A stretch of DNA of 40,964 nt, taken from NCBI RefSeq assembly GCF_001949145.1, contig NW_019091378.1, forward strand, positions 631,893 to 672,856, written 5' to 3'. Under the pieces are notes generated by a model, which saw only the letters and a list, made by a program, of their open reading frames with translations, made no database searches and was not told the origin of the DNA. The translations under genes and the position numbers were made by a program. Origin of the DNA: Acanthaster planci (Eukaryota; Echinodermata; Asteroidea; Valvatida; Acanthasteridae). Every line of letters starts with the position of its first letter. The first letter of the stretch is position 1. Shown here piece by piece: positions 1 through 28,000 of the stretch.

Positions 1-200
1 CCAGAATACTCCTGTTCCTTCCAGAATATTCCTGTTCCCTCCAGAATGCTCCTGTTCCTTGCATAATCCAGAACACTCTTGCTTCTTCCAGAATACTCCT
101 GTTCCTTCCACAGTGCTCTTCTGTCCACAGTGTTCATGATTCTTCTACATTGTTCCTATTCCTTTGAGAATGTTCACTGAGAACACTTCCGTTCCCTTCC
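1..200. repeat. Degenerate tandem repeat of about 20 bp
   Basis: The unit TCCAGAATACTCCTGTTCCT recurs with substitutions and spacer changes: clean copies lie at about 1-60 and 86-108, then increasingly degraded GTTC/GAATGTTC-like copies run to about 200. It lies in the intron upstream of the first visible exon and ends shortly before that exon's pyrimidine-rich acceptor tract. It is probably a minisatellite; no coding role is visible. Confidence 0.7.
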
Positions 201-277
201 TCTCCACTTTTAACACCCTCCTCCCACCCTAGTAATTACAAAGCCCCTCAGTGTTCTCCCCTTTTTGTCCCCAACAG

Positions 278-15140
<14,863 letters not shown>

Positions 15141-18100
15141 CTGTCAAAGGTTGAATACATTCAGCGTGGCTGATCGTATAGATTTCAGACTTTTGTTTTC
15201 AGGGTGGTGGGTAGAGATGCACTCAATAAGAAGCGAAACTTCTGTCATTGACAGTGGAATATGAGACTTTGGACAGCAGCTGTTGGCAAAAGGTCCGGAA
15301 ACAGAAAGAAAAAACATTCTAGTGAGTTCGGATCGAACTCTCAGTGCAGCATTTTCTCACAAATGCCACTTTCCACCTTCCCAGCTGTCACCTTGGAAAA
15401 CATTCAACATCATTTCTCATCGTTCACTGGCAGTCCCACATCAACAGTTGGAAGCCGTAAAGAAACGTCCTACCTAAATTATACTCCAATGCTGCTAAGC
15501 CCTCATGCAGAAAGGAATGTAGGTTGCCATGCAGATTCCAACCCTTTCGTGTGATGCTGTGGAATTGCTCCAGTTTCCCCTTTTTTTCGCCGTTAAAATT
15601 TCTGTTCTAGCAATCTAGTGCTAAGCGAGAGGCTGAAAATGACTCTAGAGGCTTAGGGAGTGCATGCATATCTGTACAGGTAGATAGAATACCACTTGTA
15701 GATTTTGTAAGATATATGTACTTGTATTGAAACCATTTGGCATGACTGTGAACATCCTGTACACACAATATACACAAGCGTTTTTTCCCTTCCCCGTTAG
15801 CGTGTGTGTGTTGTCCTAAACCTGGACACATTGCTGCATTGTAGTTCTTATGTATTTTGGACAGAGTCCAGACTTGATTTAGTTCTTTACGGGGAAAAGG
15901 AAAAAAATTAACCCTAAGAGTCCTCAGTCCTCCAACAGGCGAAAGACTGAGGACTTTCTGGGGTAAAGATATGTAAATGAAGAAACATGCTGCCTGAAAT
16001 ACGTCGTAATTGGTGTGTAAACTCAAATGTTAATAGACAAGGAATTTATTTGATTATATATGATGTTTGCATCGTGTATTCATTTATACAGTGAAGTACG
16101 GCATTAATGTACAGCTCAAACATCAGGTTCTAATTGCTTCACAAAGTGAAATGAATTTAGGTTTGAGATTTAACAATGTAATTTTTCCTTGTTATCAACT
16201 TTTGAATTGAAAAAGCATTGACTCGTATGACACCCTTCCGCCAAAAAAGTTTATTGATGAGAGCTTTTGAAAATGCCTTTACAGTGAGAGTAGTATTGGA
16301 TTGAAAATGTGACAAGGTCCATCAAAACCAGCTGAAATTGGACAGCTTTGAATTGATAAACCGCTGAAAAATGACACAGGTCGATATTTTCCTTGTAAAA
16401 TGTTTTTGGAACACACGGTTAAGGTATTTGATGTTACTAATGATTATGATAATGATTATGAAAAGTTTCAGACTGAAATGACTGACAATTTTTCCCTTAA
16501 TTTAAACTTGAAAGGCCTTCTCATTTTGACACATGAAAAAAAACCAAAATTTAAATATTTCACTTTGAAAAATCACACAAAATAATCTGCGTATTTGGGT
16601 AATTCAGAAACAGGGCAGGGTTGGAAATAGTAAGGGTTCAATTGACTTTCATTAACCCACATTGACTTCTACAAATGAGCATGATTTTGACACACCAAGG
16701 CACACAAAAGCAATGCCAGTCTTTCTGAACAAGAACGTATGTACGTGAGTGCCGATGTGTGATGTCTCTTTGAACCAGGAAGTGAAGTGCAAATTATTGG
16801 AATACACTAGTTCTCGCGCTAATGACTTATACATGATTGTGCACCTGACATATTCACTTAAGCACTCTATAGTGTACATTAATCCCAATCTTTCCAAATG
16901 CATGGTGATGTTTATTTTGCTAGATAGAGGAATAATACAACCTAACAACCACTGGCTGCATGGGATGTGATGGATGTGTAAATAATTGCACAAGGTTTCC
17001 TGCACAGTGGAGTGCTCAGAAATAAGTGAAGTCTTCTTGGTGGCAGCTCATTCCAAGTTCTACGATTTTGCTTTTTTCCCCCTGCTTTGTTCATTCACAA
17101 CCCAAAGCTGCCCAACTTTGCCAAACTTTGATTCCGATGGACAAGTGTTAAAAATTCATGCTGGAATCTTTGCAAACCTGTTTTTTTTTTTAAAGAACAT
17201 TCATGTATGTATGAAGTACAAAACTAGGTGTTGTACAATTCATGTAAATACTTTTTTCTAGTCAGAGAAAAATTTAATGAAGTTCATATGTAAGGATATT
17301 TTTGTAAACAAAAGAAATTTACAGAACTTGTTATTTTATCAAGTGACTTTACCTTATTTTACAGATTGTGATGAGTGGGAAGAATGAATTTGATTTTGAG
17401 ATCTGATATTACAGGGAAACTGTATCATGCAGTGTTTAAAATAGCATAGTAATCAGGAACTGTGAACGTGCAGTAAAGTTTTGTGAGGCTGGTGAGTCAC
17501 AGTAAATCTGTGGAACAGGTTCTTTCAATCTATTTTTGCAGCTAACAACAACTGTCTGTGTAGCGTTTGAGACAACTCATATCCTGGAGTTGGATAGAGA
17601 TGGCTCTTCAGATCACTGCGAAATGTCCATTCATCCTTTGTAAAAATAAAATCTCTGTAAATTGAACTGAACATTCTCGAATATGGACCGACACATGGAG
17701 TGCCATATATGCAAACTGCCATTTTGCATTCCGGTGAAGTAAAAAACTGAGAAGTTCAGTGAAGCTGTCGACACTTCATGAGGTGAAAGATTCGTGTGGA
17801 CTCATGAACCTCTAGAGAGGATCTTCATATTTCGTAAGGTGACTGAGCTTAACCCAATCACCTGTCGGTTCTTTACAAGGTGTTTGTTGCTTTCAATTCC
17901 AGTGTTCTTTTTTTCCCTTGACAATAATTCTTCACAGCTTTTGTGCCAGACTGTATAACATCAACTTCAAACTTTGGCTGAACATCAACCCTGATCCCAA
18001 CATGCGCATACAGGTATGACGTCACGTTGATGTCATCAGGTATCAATTACAAGCTATTTTGATTGGAAGGATGATCACCTTCTTTCAGTTATACCTCACA

Positions 18101-19137
18101 TAATTATACATACAGCTGGGGCAAAGTTATTGTTGGGGCAAAGTTGCCTGACCTTTACGTCCGTTGTAGAAATGGAAGATCAGAGTTGGGACATTGTGAG
18201 ATAAAAAAATGAACACATTTGTCTTCAAAATGGGTTATGACATAAACGTGAAACTACGGGATGTAGTTAATGTTCATGTGTACCTAGTGAAAGTGTTCGC
18301 ACACTCAATCAACTTGGGAATATTACGACTGTGGCTCGCAGTAACACCCTTGACTGTAGAGGCCACTGGCTTTAGCATCTTCAGCCACTTCTCACTGATG
18401 TGTGTGTTACAATGTACTGTCGACTATAGCAGATTGATTCAGACACTGCTAACAGTACCATTGCTAGCACAAACAGCCACAGTTGGTGTCCAAATCAAGT
18501 GGCTCACCAAGAAGTAACACAGTCTTCTATGGGAAGTGATGGTAGCTACTAGCCAGTGGCTGTCATTGGTGCCCATGTTATTTCCAACTACAGCAAATGG
18601 ATAAAATCCATGGCCTTACTTCCTTTTTTTAAACTCTGGTTTGAATTGAAAATGGAATTAAATGAATTGGACGTGTCTCGAGGCCAGTAATTGCTGTACA
18701 TATTGTTTTTAAGTATACTGTAATATCTTTTTCTGCAAGTATGATCTACATAAACTGTTTTGGTGCTGTGTACCACATGGAGAATCAGATATTGACAGCA
18801 TTTCACCAACTTATTCCAACAAAAAAGTAGAAACCATTAATAGGCTATGTGTTCATTGAAATGAACTTGAAAATCTTGTACAGTTCAAAGTTTCAGTCAG
18901 TTTGGGGACAAAACACTGACAGCTTGACTAGAAGTCACTGAAGCCACTTAAGAGAAGTCTCATTTCTGTACATATATGTATTAACTAAGTATTCATTATG
19001 AATTGGGACTAAACTGGTATTTGTAGTAAGTTTTTCTTTTAGATGTACTGTGTATAAAACTTTCATGTAAATATTAACATCGGGTATGTCATACAATTAT
19101 ATTGAGTTTATATTGAAAGCAAATATTGAAATTAAAG
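15141..19137 (+). other. Probable long 3' UTR of the Sfmbt-like gene
   Basis: Nearly 4 kb of AT-rich sequence with no coding signal follows the stop. It contains an AATAAA at 17645-17650 and an ATTAAA at 19131-19136, either of which could be a polyadenylation signal. A hairpin repeat lies at 15908-15966. Where the transcript ends cannot be decided from sequence alone. Confidence 0.45.
15908..15966. mobile_element. Small hairpin element with CCC ends (degenerate TTAA-type MITE)
   Basis: TTAA at 15908-15911 is followed by CCCTAAGAGTCCTCAGTC, a loop (CTCCAACAGGCGAAA), GACTGAGGACT and GGGG then TAAA. The two arms pair perfectly over 11 bp (AGTCCTCAGTC/GACTGAGGACT). It shares its left end and loop with copies at 27472 and 31299. 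The right flank TAAA is one change from TTAA. Confidence 0.6.
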
Positions 19138-20280
19138 AAAAGAGGGTGACTCAGAAACCTATGTTCATATTGCTGTGGAATCTTGTCATTTAGGCACAGT
19201 GACGTGTGTACACAAAACTCTGGAGTATATCATGTGGTTGACCTTTCAACTTGAGATGCAGGTGTTTTATCGGGGTGGGTCAGAGCTACAAACCACAAAA
19301 AAGGGAAAATGTTAGTTTGCCTACTGAGTATGTCATAAGACCGGCTGACAGCTACAGCGCCCTCATTTCGTTGGAGCGAAACCGGATCCACCCCTTTGGA
19401 CGTATGTAATAAATTTCTTTTAATTAAAAATAAAATCCGAAACAAATCTGTTGAATTTGATTCTGGAAGCAATATTGTTTGAGGGAAACCTTTTTTGAGA
19501 ATAAGCGCATAAAGTGACAAAATCAATGTGCAGTGTACTCGCTTTCACTGATCTTTCGCGCTTAAATTCACGCTCTCCTTGCAAGAGTTTGTTCCTACTA
19601 ATCACTACCATAACCCTCCAGCAACAATTGCATGTAGTGCACTGAAGTTATTGAATATTTTCGACAAAAGTACCAAAAATCGCGGCAGTCTTCCACAGGT
19701 TAATGTTGATCAGTTTAGAAACTTTTTGGCGCGGAAAAATGGCCGCCACACAACCTCTGGTGGCTTCCCAATCAGGAGAAATGCGGGTCCAGATTTTATA
19801 CGTCTGTGCCCTTTACTCGATTCGTCCGTTTGTAAACTATGTTAATTAATTTTTTGACATTAGTCATTTTCAGTTAAGCAAAGCAGAATTCGATGGATCA
19901 AAAGCTTGCATCTATACCAAATCCTCAAAATTAACAATTCTTAAGAGGGGGTTTCCACTTGTCAGCTTAAGGGAGACATCTTTTTCAAAGAGCAGACCAA
20001 AGATCGCATAGTATCACGTATCTTTGATGCAGGCCTTTTAACCTGAACTTGGGTAACAGGTTGGGGCTGCGCAATCCCTTTGACTTATAATTAGAGCAAA
20101 TTATAAGAAATTTTCCACAAGTTAAAAAAGTAGCATAACCAATCGTCAAGTCATATGCACAACGTATATTTTCACTCCCGTGATCTGGACTCCAATTGGA
20201 TAGCTGGCATTGATTTAATTTTTATCGCCTTTATTATGCTAATTTCAACTACCCGAAATGCATTTCGCCCTTTTTCGTCT
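19138..20280. other. Intergenic region with a transposon-arm relative
   Basis: AT-rich. The segment 19729-19815 is related to the palindrome arms at 34.7-35.0 kb. No gene recognised. Confidence 0.6.
19729..19815 (-). repeat. Relative of the 34.7-kb palindrome arm
   Basis: Read on the minus strand it contains CACAGACGTATAAAATCTGG followed by ACCCGCA, and further on GGCGGCCATTTTTCCGCGCC. The left arm at 34701-34733 reads CACGGATGTGTATAATAAAA then TCTGGACTCGCA, and the inner arm has GGCCATTTTACCGAGCC. Order and spacing are similar, pointing to one repeat family. Confidence 0.5.
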
Positions 20281-20352
20281 GCGCACATGGTGTCATTTGG
20301 TGTGCTAAAATGTGGGCTAAAATGTTGAAGATTTATCACAGTTTGAAGTAAA

Positions 20353-20532
20353 ATGGTAAGTTCTATTCACACTGAATGATAACTTTGTAAACTGTACGAC
20401 TTGATAGGTACAGATATGCACCATATACGAAGATGAGACTGCCACATTTTCAACTGTTGATTTTTGAAATTCCAGGTGGTTGGCGCGGAAATCTCCTTGT
20501 CCAAAACTCATCGAAGCCAAGTATATCGATTC
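20353..20532 (+). other. Exon-like pair: ATG followed by donor, then a 57-bp open segment
   Basis: ATG at 20353-20355 is directly followed by GTAAGT. A pyrimidine-containing acceptor (TTTTTGAAATTCCAG) precedes 20476, and the segment 20476-20532 ends TTC|GTGAGT. Spliced, it would read M-VVGAEISLSKTHRSQVYRF in one frame. I recognise no family, and no continuation exon was found with confidence. It may be chance. Confidence 0.25.
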
Positions 20533-20928
20533 GTGAGTACCAATTTAATGAGAATCGAGAGTGCTTTAGATACTCGTTTAAAAGCGAAGGTTTCCGAAAG
20601 TATCGATTCTCACATTATATTTCGGAAATGTATGCGCACTAGTATTACTGCTAGATGTAGCTGGCAAATTTGACCGACTGGTCAGACGATATGGACAATT
20701 TCACGAAAAAATGTGGTGCTTAGGTTTCACTAACTTGAATGGGAACTCTTTCTGTGGTAAGCATTTCGGAGTGATTTTACTTCAGTAGCCCCACCAGACT
20801 TGGTCAGGAACACTACAATTTTGGGGATTGTAAATTTGGGGACCGTGTTCCTATAATAAAGAAGGGAGAGTTACATGTACATTTAAACTTTTGAATTGAC
20901 CTCGGTAGATGACTATGACGGGGTCCGG

Positions 20929-21056
20929 ACAACTCGACCGTTTGCCAACTCGACTTCAGACAACTTGACCGTTGAGACAACTTGACCGTTGAGACAAATT
21001 GACTGTCAATGCGTAAAAGGGAGAGACAAGTCGACTGTTGAGACAAGTCGTCCTTT
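20929..21056 (+). repeat. Degenerate tandem repeat, unit about 17 bp
   Basis: The unit ACAACTTGACCGTTGAG recurs about six times with substitutions (ACAACTCGACCGTTTG, ACAACTTGACCGTTGAG twice, ACAAGTCGACTGTTGAG), interrupted once by GCGTAAAAGGGAGAG. No coding function is visible. Confidence 0.7.
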
Positions 21057-21134
21057 AGGATACTGTCCGCTTAGTCCCACTAGTGTGGCACGGACTCTCA
21101 CTCCCGATCTATCCTTAGCCACATATCAGTATAC

Positions 21135-21367
21135 GCAAGATGCGAATTCTGAATGTAGATGATTGCGTCATTCACAGAAAACGGAGAAAACGAGGGGAAC
21201 CCTTGCCCTGTTTTCATTATGGATAAACCCTTGGGCAGGCCAAACAATGGCTACATGCATTATTTGGCATGCACAGGCGTTATCCATAATGAAAAATGGG
21301 CGAGGGTTCCCCTCATTTTCTGTGTTTTCTCTGAATGGCGTAATCTACGTTCGGAATTCGCATCTTG
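21135..21367. mobile_element. Foldback element: about 90-bp inverted arms, 53-bp loop
   Basis: The left arm 21135-21226 (starts CAAGATGCGAATTC, ends TTTCATTATGGATAA) is the reverse complement of the right arm 21280-21367 (starts TTATCCATAATGAAA, ends GAATTCGCATCTTG) with a minority of mismatches. It is consistent with a foldback or MITE-type element. I found no clear target-site duplication. A 148-codon ORF (21159-21605) crosses it but looks incidental. Confidence 0.75.
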
Positions 21368-24300
21368 GCATGATAAGGAAAAAAAGTCATTTTTAGCTTG
21401 TTATAGTTGTGCTCTAAAGACGATTAACACTTCATTTGATTTGGATGCTTCCATATATCTATTTAAACAGATAAAATCAGAGAAATCATGTTTTTGTAGG
21501 GGGTGCTCTTTAAAAACATGTCCTTCCTGTGGTCTTGAGCTTATGAAGAACTCATATATTAAAAGCTTAAATGTACTTAAAACATCCTTCATCCATGGTC
21601 TCTAACTTTTTGGGTGCTTGAAAAATAAAGACACAAAGATGTAAAACTGCAAGATGTGTGCAGTAATTAAGGGCTTGAAATACAAGGCCTTGATACTGAA
21701 CATCATATTTGAAGCTTCAAAAGTGAATGCTAACTTGCAACATTAAACCTCCTCAAGAGGTGAACACTGTTTCTTTTTTTTTTCTTCGTTTTTTTGTTGT
21801 GTTAGAAATATGTTAGAAAGTGAATATTATTATACCTATTCTGGATTGTGTTCCCTCCTCCTTGCATAGGTTTAATTAATTGGAGAGAAATTGGTCCAAA
21901 CCCAACCAGTTTAGACCATATGGTACTCTACCAGTGAATTGGATGCATCAAAGAAGCTAACATGCCTCATTCAGGTGAGTTAACCCTAGAGGACTTCTCC
22001 ATAAGGTCATGACTACATTGTACACAAAAGTCTTTTAAGAGCCCCTTTAGTAATGTCAGTATTGAAACAATTTGCAGATTTTCCTCTTTGGTCCCAGAAC
22101 TGAAAACAAATTAGTTTAGATTTTCACAACGTAATATATGCCAACACACATGCATGTTGTCAATGATGGAATAAATCCTGATTGACAAGCAAACTGCCCA
22201 CTTGTGTGAGGTGCTCCATCACAGTATGTTATGGTCATATATACTGAAATACAGTTTCAAATTTGACAACGATTTGTATATATGTTGTGTGCGAATGGAG
22301 ATCACAGAAATCATATTCAAACATCCCCATCATAGAATGAAAGAAGTGATACGTTTGACCATCAGGCCAAGAAGACAGCCTAACGTGACAACAATTCTTA
22401 CAAGGCGTCCTGGGAGGATATTTGCATATTTACATGATTCAAATAGAACCACAAGCAAAATTTGAAATTCTAGATTGTGGTGAACTTACACGGCTTCCAA
22501 TTCAGTTCCTGATGAGGTGTGCTCAGGGGTCAAAATTAACTTACTTTTTTCAAGGTAGCAAGCAGGCCTAAAGTAATTTTTCTGGTCCTGCTGAAAGTTT
22601 GATGGTCCTGCTGAATGTTTGATGGTCATCTGGTACCTCATGAAAAAGTGATACATCCAACCGATGCAGGTTAACCATTTTGTCTCAAAACTGGCCCTTT
22701 TCCACCTTAGTGTGATGAGTCATCTTTTGTTTCTTTGCTGGATGGGGATTAACTTCTTTCCGAATTTACCACGTTTGCAAAATTAACCAACCTGTAATTT
22801 CTGAACAATGCACAGTGAGCTACACATGCACGAAATAGTTCACAATGACGGTAGATGGAAGGACTGACTCAGACCTAACTACTGTCATTGTCTTGTAGAA
22901 ACTAATTTTGTTGAATACACATAGGTGTTGGTTCAATGTACTTGCAGTTGGTACCCACACAAGCCTGCAAACCTTTAACTGCACAACAAGAGATAGGCAC
23001 AGTGAAACATGCAGTTACTGAAACTGGTAGACATTATACAATTATTGCCTGCTGTGCAGGGCGCCATGGTGTTTTGTACCACCGAGATGACAAATGGCAC
23101 ACAGGGCAATGTCGAGAGTGCCATTTGCCCATGAAGTTATCTCGATAGGAATGAAAAAGTTAATCAGATTGATAAATTCAACTGCATTCCATTATTTGTA
23201 TAATAAAATAAAACACATTCTTAACTTACAGCTCGAGGATCTGCAGGGCCTAGCAGATTTTCCTTGGTGTGCATGAAAATGGACAATGTAAACTATACAC
23301 AGGAACAGACAACGTATTGCACTTTCTTCCCAAATAAAAAAACAATACCCTAAAAGACAGACACAAATAACTTGGATTTTTAGAATTACAATGCCTTTTT
23401 TCCTTTGCCATCTGAGCAAAACCAAAACTGCCGTTCACGACTGTAATATTAGGAAGTACTGATATATATATATCAGTGTCTTCTCACCTAGCATTTCTTG
23501 TTTCCAAACTAATTTTAGCATTTATTCGCTTTATTACATACCACTACTAGTATCAATTCCTCAAGATTCTGAATAACCCCAGTCATACTATCTAGTGCCA
23601 TGCCATCATAGCCATATACACGTACAAGCATAATTGAGCAACAATGAGAATACTTGTCAGGTGAGAATACCCACAGCTTAAGGACTGATATTCATGGATG
23701 AATGAGAGCCGTGTCATTCCAACCCTGACAATAAACTTCACTTTCTTTGATCTGCAAACTTGACTTGTTAGTGCAAGAATAATTAAAAACACTTTGCGTG
23801 ATTGTACCATAACATGGATCTGTGCCTGCAACACAGATAGACTTTGTAATTTTTGCAGAAAAAAAACAAGTCTGTGAAAGTTGGTCTTCTATTTTCCTGC
23901 TATCTAATCTATATTTTCACTGGCTACATGTACATGGATGCAACATCTTGCCAAGTCTTGATCTTTGCAGAAAATTTCTTTAAATTGGCTATCATTTATA
24001 AAGACTGGTTCCTGTTGACTTTATCATGGTTCATTCTAAAAATGTAGCAATTTTGTTAAGAAAATCCTTTGAAACTATCTTTCCCGTTTGAAAAACTTTT
24101 CTGCCAAATTACATTAATTTATACTAAGATCTTTTTTTCCTTAGCTTTTCTTGTTTTTCTGGAAGAGTTTCTCTCTACCCAGAAAAACTAATGTTTCATC
24201 TTGTTCATCGCTTCAGATCTTAAAAGCTGTAAACAACATGTAATTTAGTATGTTCATACATATAAATCTTATTAAATCATTTTCAGGAAGTTACACACAC

Positions 24301-24599
24301 ATATATTATAAAGTATTAGATAAAGAGGAATATCCTAACAAACTTCTTGCAAATCTGCCAATTCTTCCATTATTTCTTCCTGCCATTTTCTTCTCTGTCT
24401 TGATTAATGAATTAAGTTAGAAATTAGGAGTAATGATTGCCTTTTTTTCTTCAAAAACTCACCATTATCTTTTCTGCACTTACAGGGTTACATAGTGTAC
24501 ATGTACATGTTCATTTAAGAATGACATATTTTTTCTCACAATTGATGTGTGTCATTTATTTAACACCTCACTTTTGAAACTTTGCATTTCACAGCAAGA
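21368..24599. other. Intergenic, no gene recognised
   Basis: AT-rich. A 20-bp tandem doublet (GGTCCTGCTGAA-GTTTGAT) lies at about 22584-22625. A 70-codon ORF at 22936-23148 contains CRECHLPM but matches nothing I know. An exon-like stretch with a strong acceptor at 21870 and GTGAGT at 21974 has stops in all frames. Confidence 0.6.
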
Positions 24600-25035
24600 A
24601 AGATTGATCTAAAACTATTAAAAATATAATACAACAAACTTTTTCATGTTTTTCATACTTTCATGAAACTCTTGAAACTCTCTAATGATGTTGACTTGAC
24701 AATGTCATCAAGTTTATTCCATTCCCTTGAAGATCTTACAAAGAATGAGTTTCTATAAATCTCAATCCTAGCGAATAGGATTTCAATTTGCATATTGTTA
24801 CTCCTCCTTGCTCTCCTTTCCGGTAAGTATGTAATACAGTCATCTGCATTTATTTCCACCATCCCCTTCATAATCTTGTACAACACAGCTAATCTATCCC
24901 TCACTCTTCTTGTTCGCAACAATTCCCATCCCAGTTCAGACAACTGTATAATACGAGTTAGTCCTTTTGCCTTAGTAAATATAATACTTGTTATTTCTCT
25001 TGAAAAATACAGTTTGATAACATTAACTCATGACA
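24600..25035 (-). mobile_element. Non-LTR retrotransposon ORF2 C-terminus (5'-truncated LINE)
   Basis: Minus-strand translation from about 25010 reads KAKGLTRIIQ, then LGWELLRTRRVRDRLAVLYK, ARRSNNMQIEILFARIEIYR, NSFFVRSSREWNKLDD and SLESFKSFMKV. This LGW..L..RR..RL..LYKI ... R...YRNSFF.R....WN.L series is the usual C-terminal tail after the reverse transcriptase of CR1/L2/RTE-type LINEs. The copy is truncated on its 5' side near 25035, and no RT core remains. Confidence 0.8.
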
Positions 25036-28000
25036 CCAAAGACAGAATCACATAATTCTGTATCCGCCCGTGTACAGCGGCATGTGTGAGGCTACCGTGA
25101 GCGGACGCCATGTTGACCGACTGCCGTGCACACATGCCCGACGGTGGCCATTTGGAAAATCACAGTGCACTCGATCGCTCACCATCTGAACTTCAATCTT
25201 TCCAATGTGCTTTCGACCCGAATTTTCCAAAATATACCTGGTTTCTTGTAGATGTACCGGAGAGCCTAAAACGCCACTTGAAAAAATGCTCGTTTTTAGA
25301 GGATCAAAACTTGCAGAAAACTTCACATTTTTTCACGGAACTTTTGATGAGATGTTTGAGTAACTCGCACCCTATCTATTCATGCAAAAATCAATGAAAA
25401 TAGTGTGGTCCCCATGGGCTAGAAATCAGTTTTACTGGATTTTGTCCTCTGGGAGTCTGGTTTTGTACACAAAAATAATCCATGTGCACAATGCATGCGT
25501 AGTAGCCCATTTCAGTCTAATAACACGTTTCATTTTGGGTCTTTCCTGTCAATTCAGGATTTTCTGAATAATTTATCATGGTTATGCACAGAGCAGCAGG
25601 AGAAGCTGTTCGCAGGCAAACATGAACAAATCGGTTTCAGTAGCATCCGCTACGAATGTTTCTCTGTTGGGCAGGGCGTAAATAACAAAACATGAAAAAT
25701 ATAGAACTTATGGTACTCTTTCTATAGTAAAAATCACTGCATATTTTACTTTCTGCATAAGGATTTATGTTGGGTATTTGACTACATGTACATTTCCAAG
25801 TCTGGAAGCGTATATACGCTAATACGCACATTATCTAAACCCAGGTCACAAAAATACTACATTTACAGATTAACATTGTACATGTAAATGGTTGCTGGTT
25901 CTGTTTGTTAAATATTTCCATGATGACTTCTTTTCTCATCTTTTCATCTTTTCGCATCTCATACTCATCCCGCTGAAAAGCACAACACACTGATTTGCCT
26001 CACTCCCTTTTCAATCTTTTCTGTAAAACATAAAGGGACATACATGTATGCCTCATTTCTATCATGTCTTTCTGATGGACTCTGCTGCCAATTGCTTGGT
26101 AAATGGGATCCTTACAGTATTGCTCTGAAGGCAAAGCTAATACATGTACAACTAGAAATTCTGACATATGGCAACATCTAAATATCTTCCCCTCTCTATC
26201 ATCTTATTCAAGGGCCACAGTTTACCCTAGTATTAAACCCTTACATCAAATCTCTTCCCAACATCTGGGCAAGTAGGCCTACCTCGTTTTCTTTATGTTA
26301 ACGCCTGCTTCATAGGATACAGTGACCTATTGTCAAATCAGTATGCCTTCTCTTGAACCCCTCTCCTACATGTTCTGTAACCTTTACATTTTTTCATCTG
26401 TGCATGTACATATACTATCACAGAATGTGTTCTATCAGCTTCTCATTGGTTATTCCTCACAGTTTTTTTCAAATAAATACTGTGGGATGTACATGTACAT
26501 GTGCTGTTTGCTTCTCCATGCAGTCACACTACCCAAAAGCCACTTGCAAAGATACCCTACCAGTTTCTTTCCATGCTCTGCTCTGGAAAATCCCTTCATC
26601 CTCTTTACCAGATCTACAAAAATTCTACATGCATGCTTACAGCATATATCAGTACAAGCACAATGTGAGCAGGCATCTTTCACATTGCAGGGGTCGAATT
26701 TCACACAAAAACAACTGGACCCTAGGGCCAGTTCCTCACAAACTTACTGCACCCAAACAAATATGACAAGACCAACCCAGGGATTAACAAATACATGTAT
26801 GATTATATGAATGCACTTTTTGTTAAACATCTTCATGTACACTCCGTACTGTTTTGAAAGTGCAATACACATGCTCTCATGTACCTGAAAGAATGTTATT
26901 AAGCTAACTCTTTTTCTTTCATTTATGAAAATGCACAAGACATCTTATATAAGCATATGAGAATTTCAAACTGTGCTGACACACTTTGTTTTTCTCTCAT
27001 CCACCATTTCTATTTTTTCTTCCTGTAGCCCTCACCTGCAGTGTCCACTGAAGGTCTTTTTGGGGCAATATGAAACTTAAATCCAACTTCTGACATTTTC
27101 CACGCCCATATTCTTCATATTGGTGAAATGCCACTCCCAACTGACATCTTAACACTTCATCCTTCATATGGTGATACATGAATCTGTAACCACACCAGTT
27201 CCCCTTACTTTCTATTTTAATTCATGGCCTGAGATAGATTTTGCTGGTCAAAGCAGAAGTACATATACATATACCGTTAAAATAAGTTACATGCCTATGT
27301 ATAGATTTCATGCTTTCTTGCCAACAATTCATTGTATACATGTAAGTGATAATTGCAGCTCAGCACTGACTCAAGAAAAATATAGGCTGCTGACATATTT
27401 TTGGTAAAAGTCAAACATATTCTGTAAAGAGTGCTTTTTTAGACCAGATCCATTTGGTTTCTCAATAAACATTAACCCTAACATTCCTCAATCCTCCAAC
27501 ACGTGAAGGATTGAGGAGTTTATTGACTTTGAATTCTCTTAAAAGCTACTTACTTTTCAAAAGTTTGGCATTTATTTAAAACTCCAAGCAACAATGATTT
27601 CTTCATATGCCAATGTAGGGCAAAGTTTGAAAACTGTTGTAAAAACTGCTGTGTTTGCATGTAGCAGAGGTGAAACCTGAGGCTTAAGTTCAGCCAGAAC
27701 AACTTGAAATTTCACACAATAAAAAGTCAAAGGAGCACAAATGGCACATGTACCAAAGCACAAATGGAAATGAATGTCTAAAACTGGCCCAAATCTTCGT
27801 CAGTTTTACCTTTCTTGCTGAGTTTCCACAGTATTTCATGTTGTCTTAAATGCTTAGTCACGTGGGTAAACGGCAGAAGTTACCCAGTATCTCGATCATG
27901 TAACAAACTGGCACATGAAAAGTTCAGGTGTGATACTTCATATTGCTGGCGGCTTAACAGGAAAGTGTTCTTACAAGAACTTGCTTAACAACTAAAACAC

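Noticed and set aside
251-277. ATG at 251 as the start of the MBT protein
   Set aside because: It lies in the pyrimidine-rich intron end; CCAACAG at 277 is a good acceptor and the family has an N-terminal part upstream.
21159-21605. 148-codon ORF as a gene
   Set aside because: Its first half is both arms of the foldback, and no domain or splice context supports it.
21871-21973. Coding exon with a strong acceptor and GTGAGT donor
   Set aside because: All three frames contain stops; at most it is a non-coding exon.
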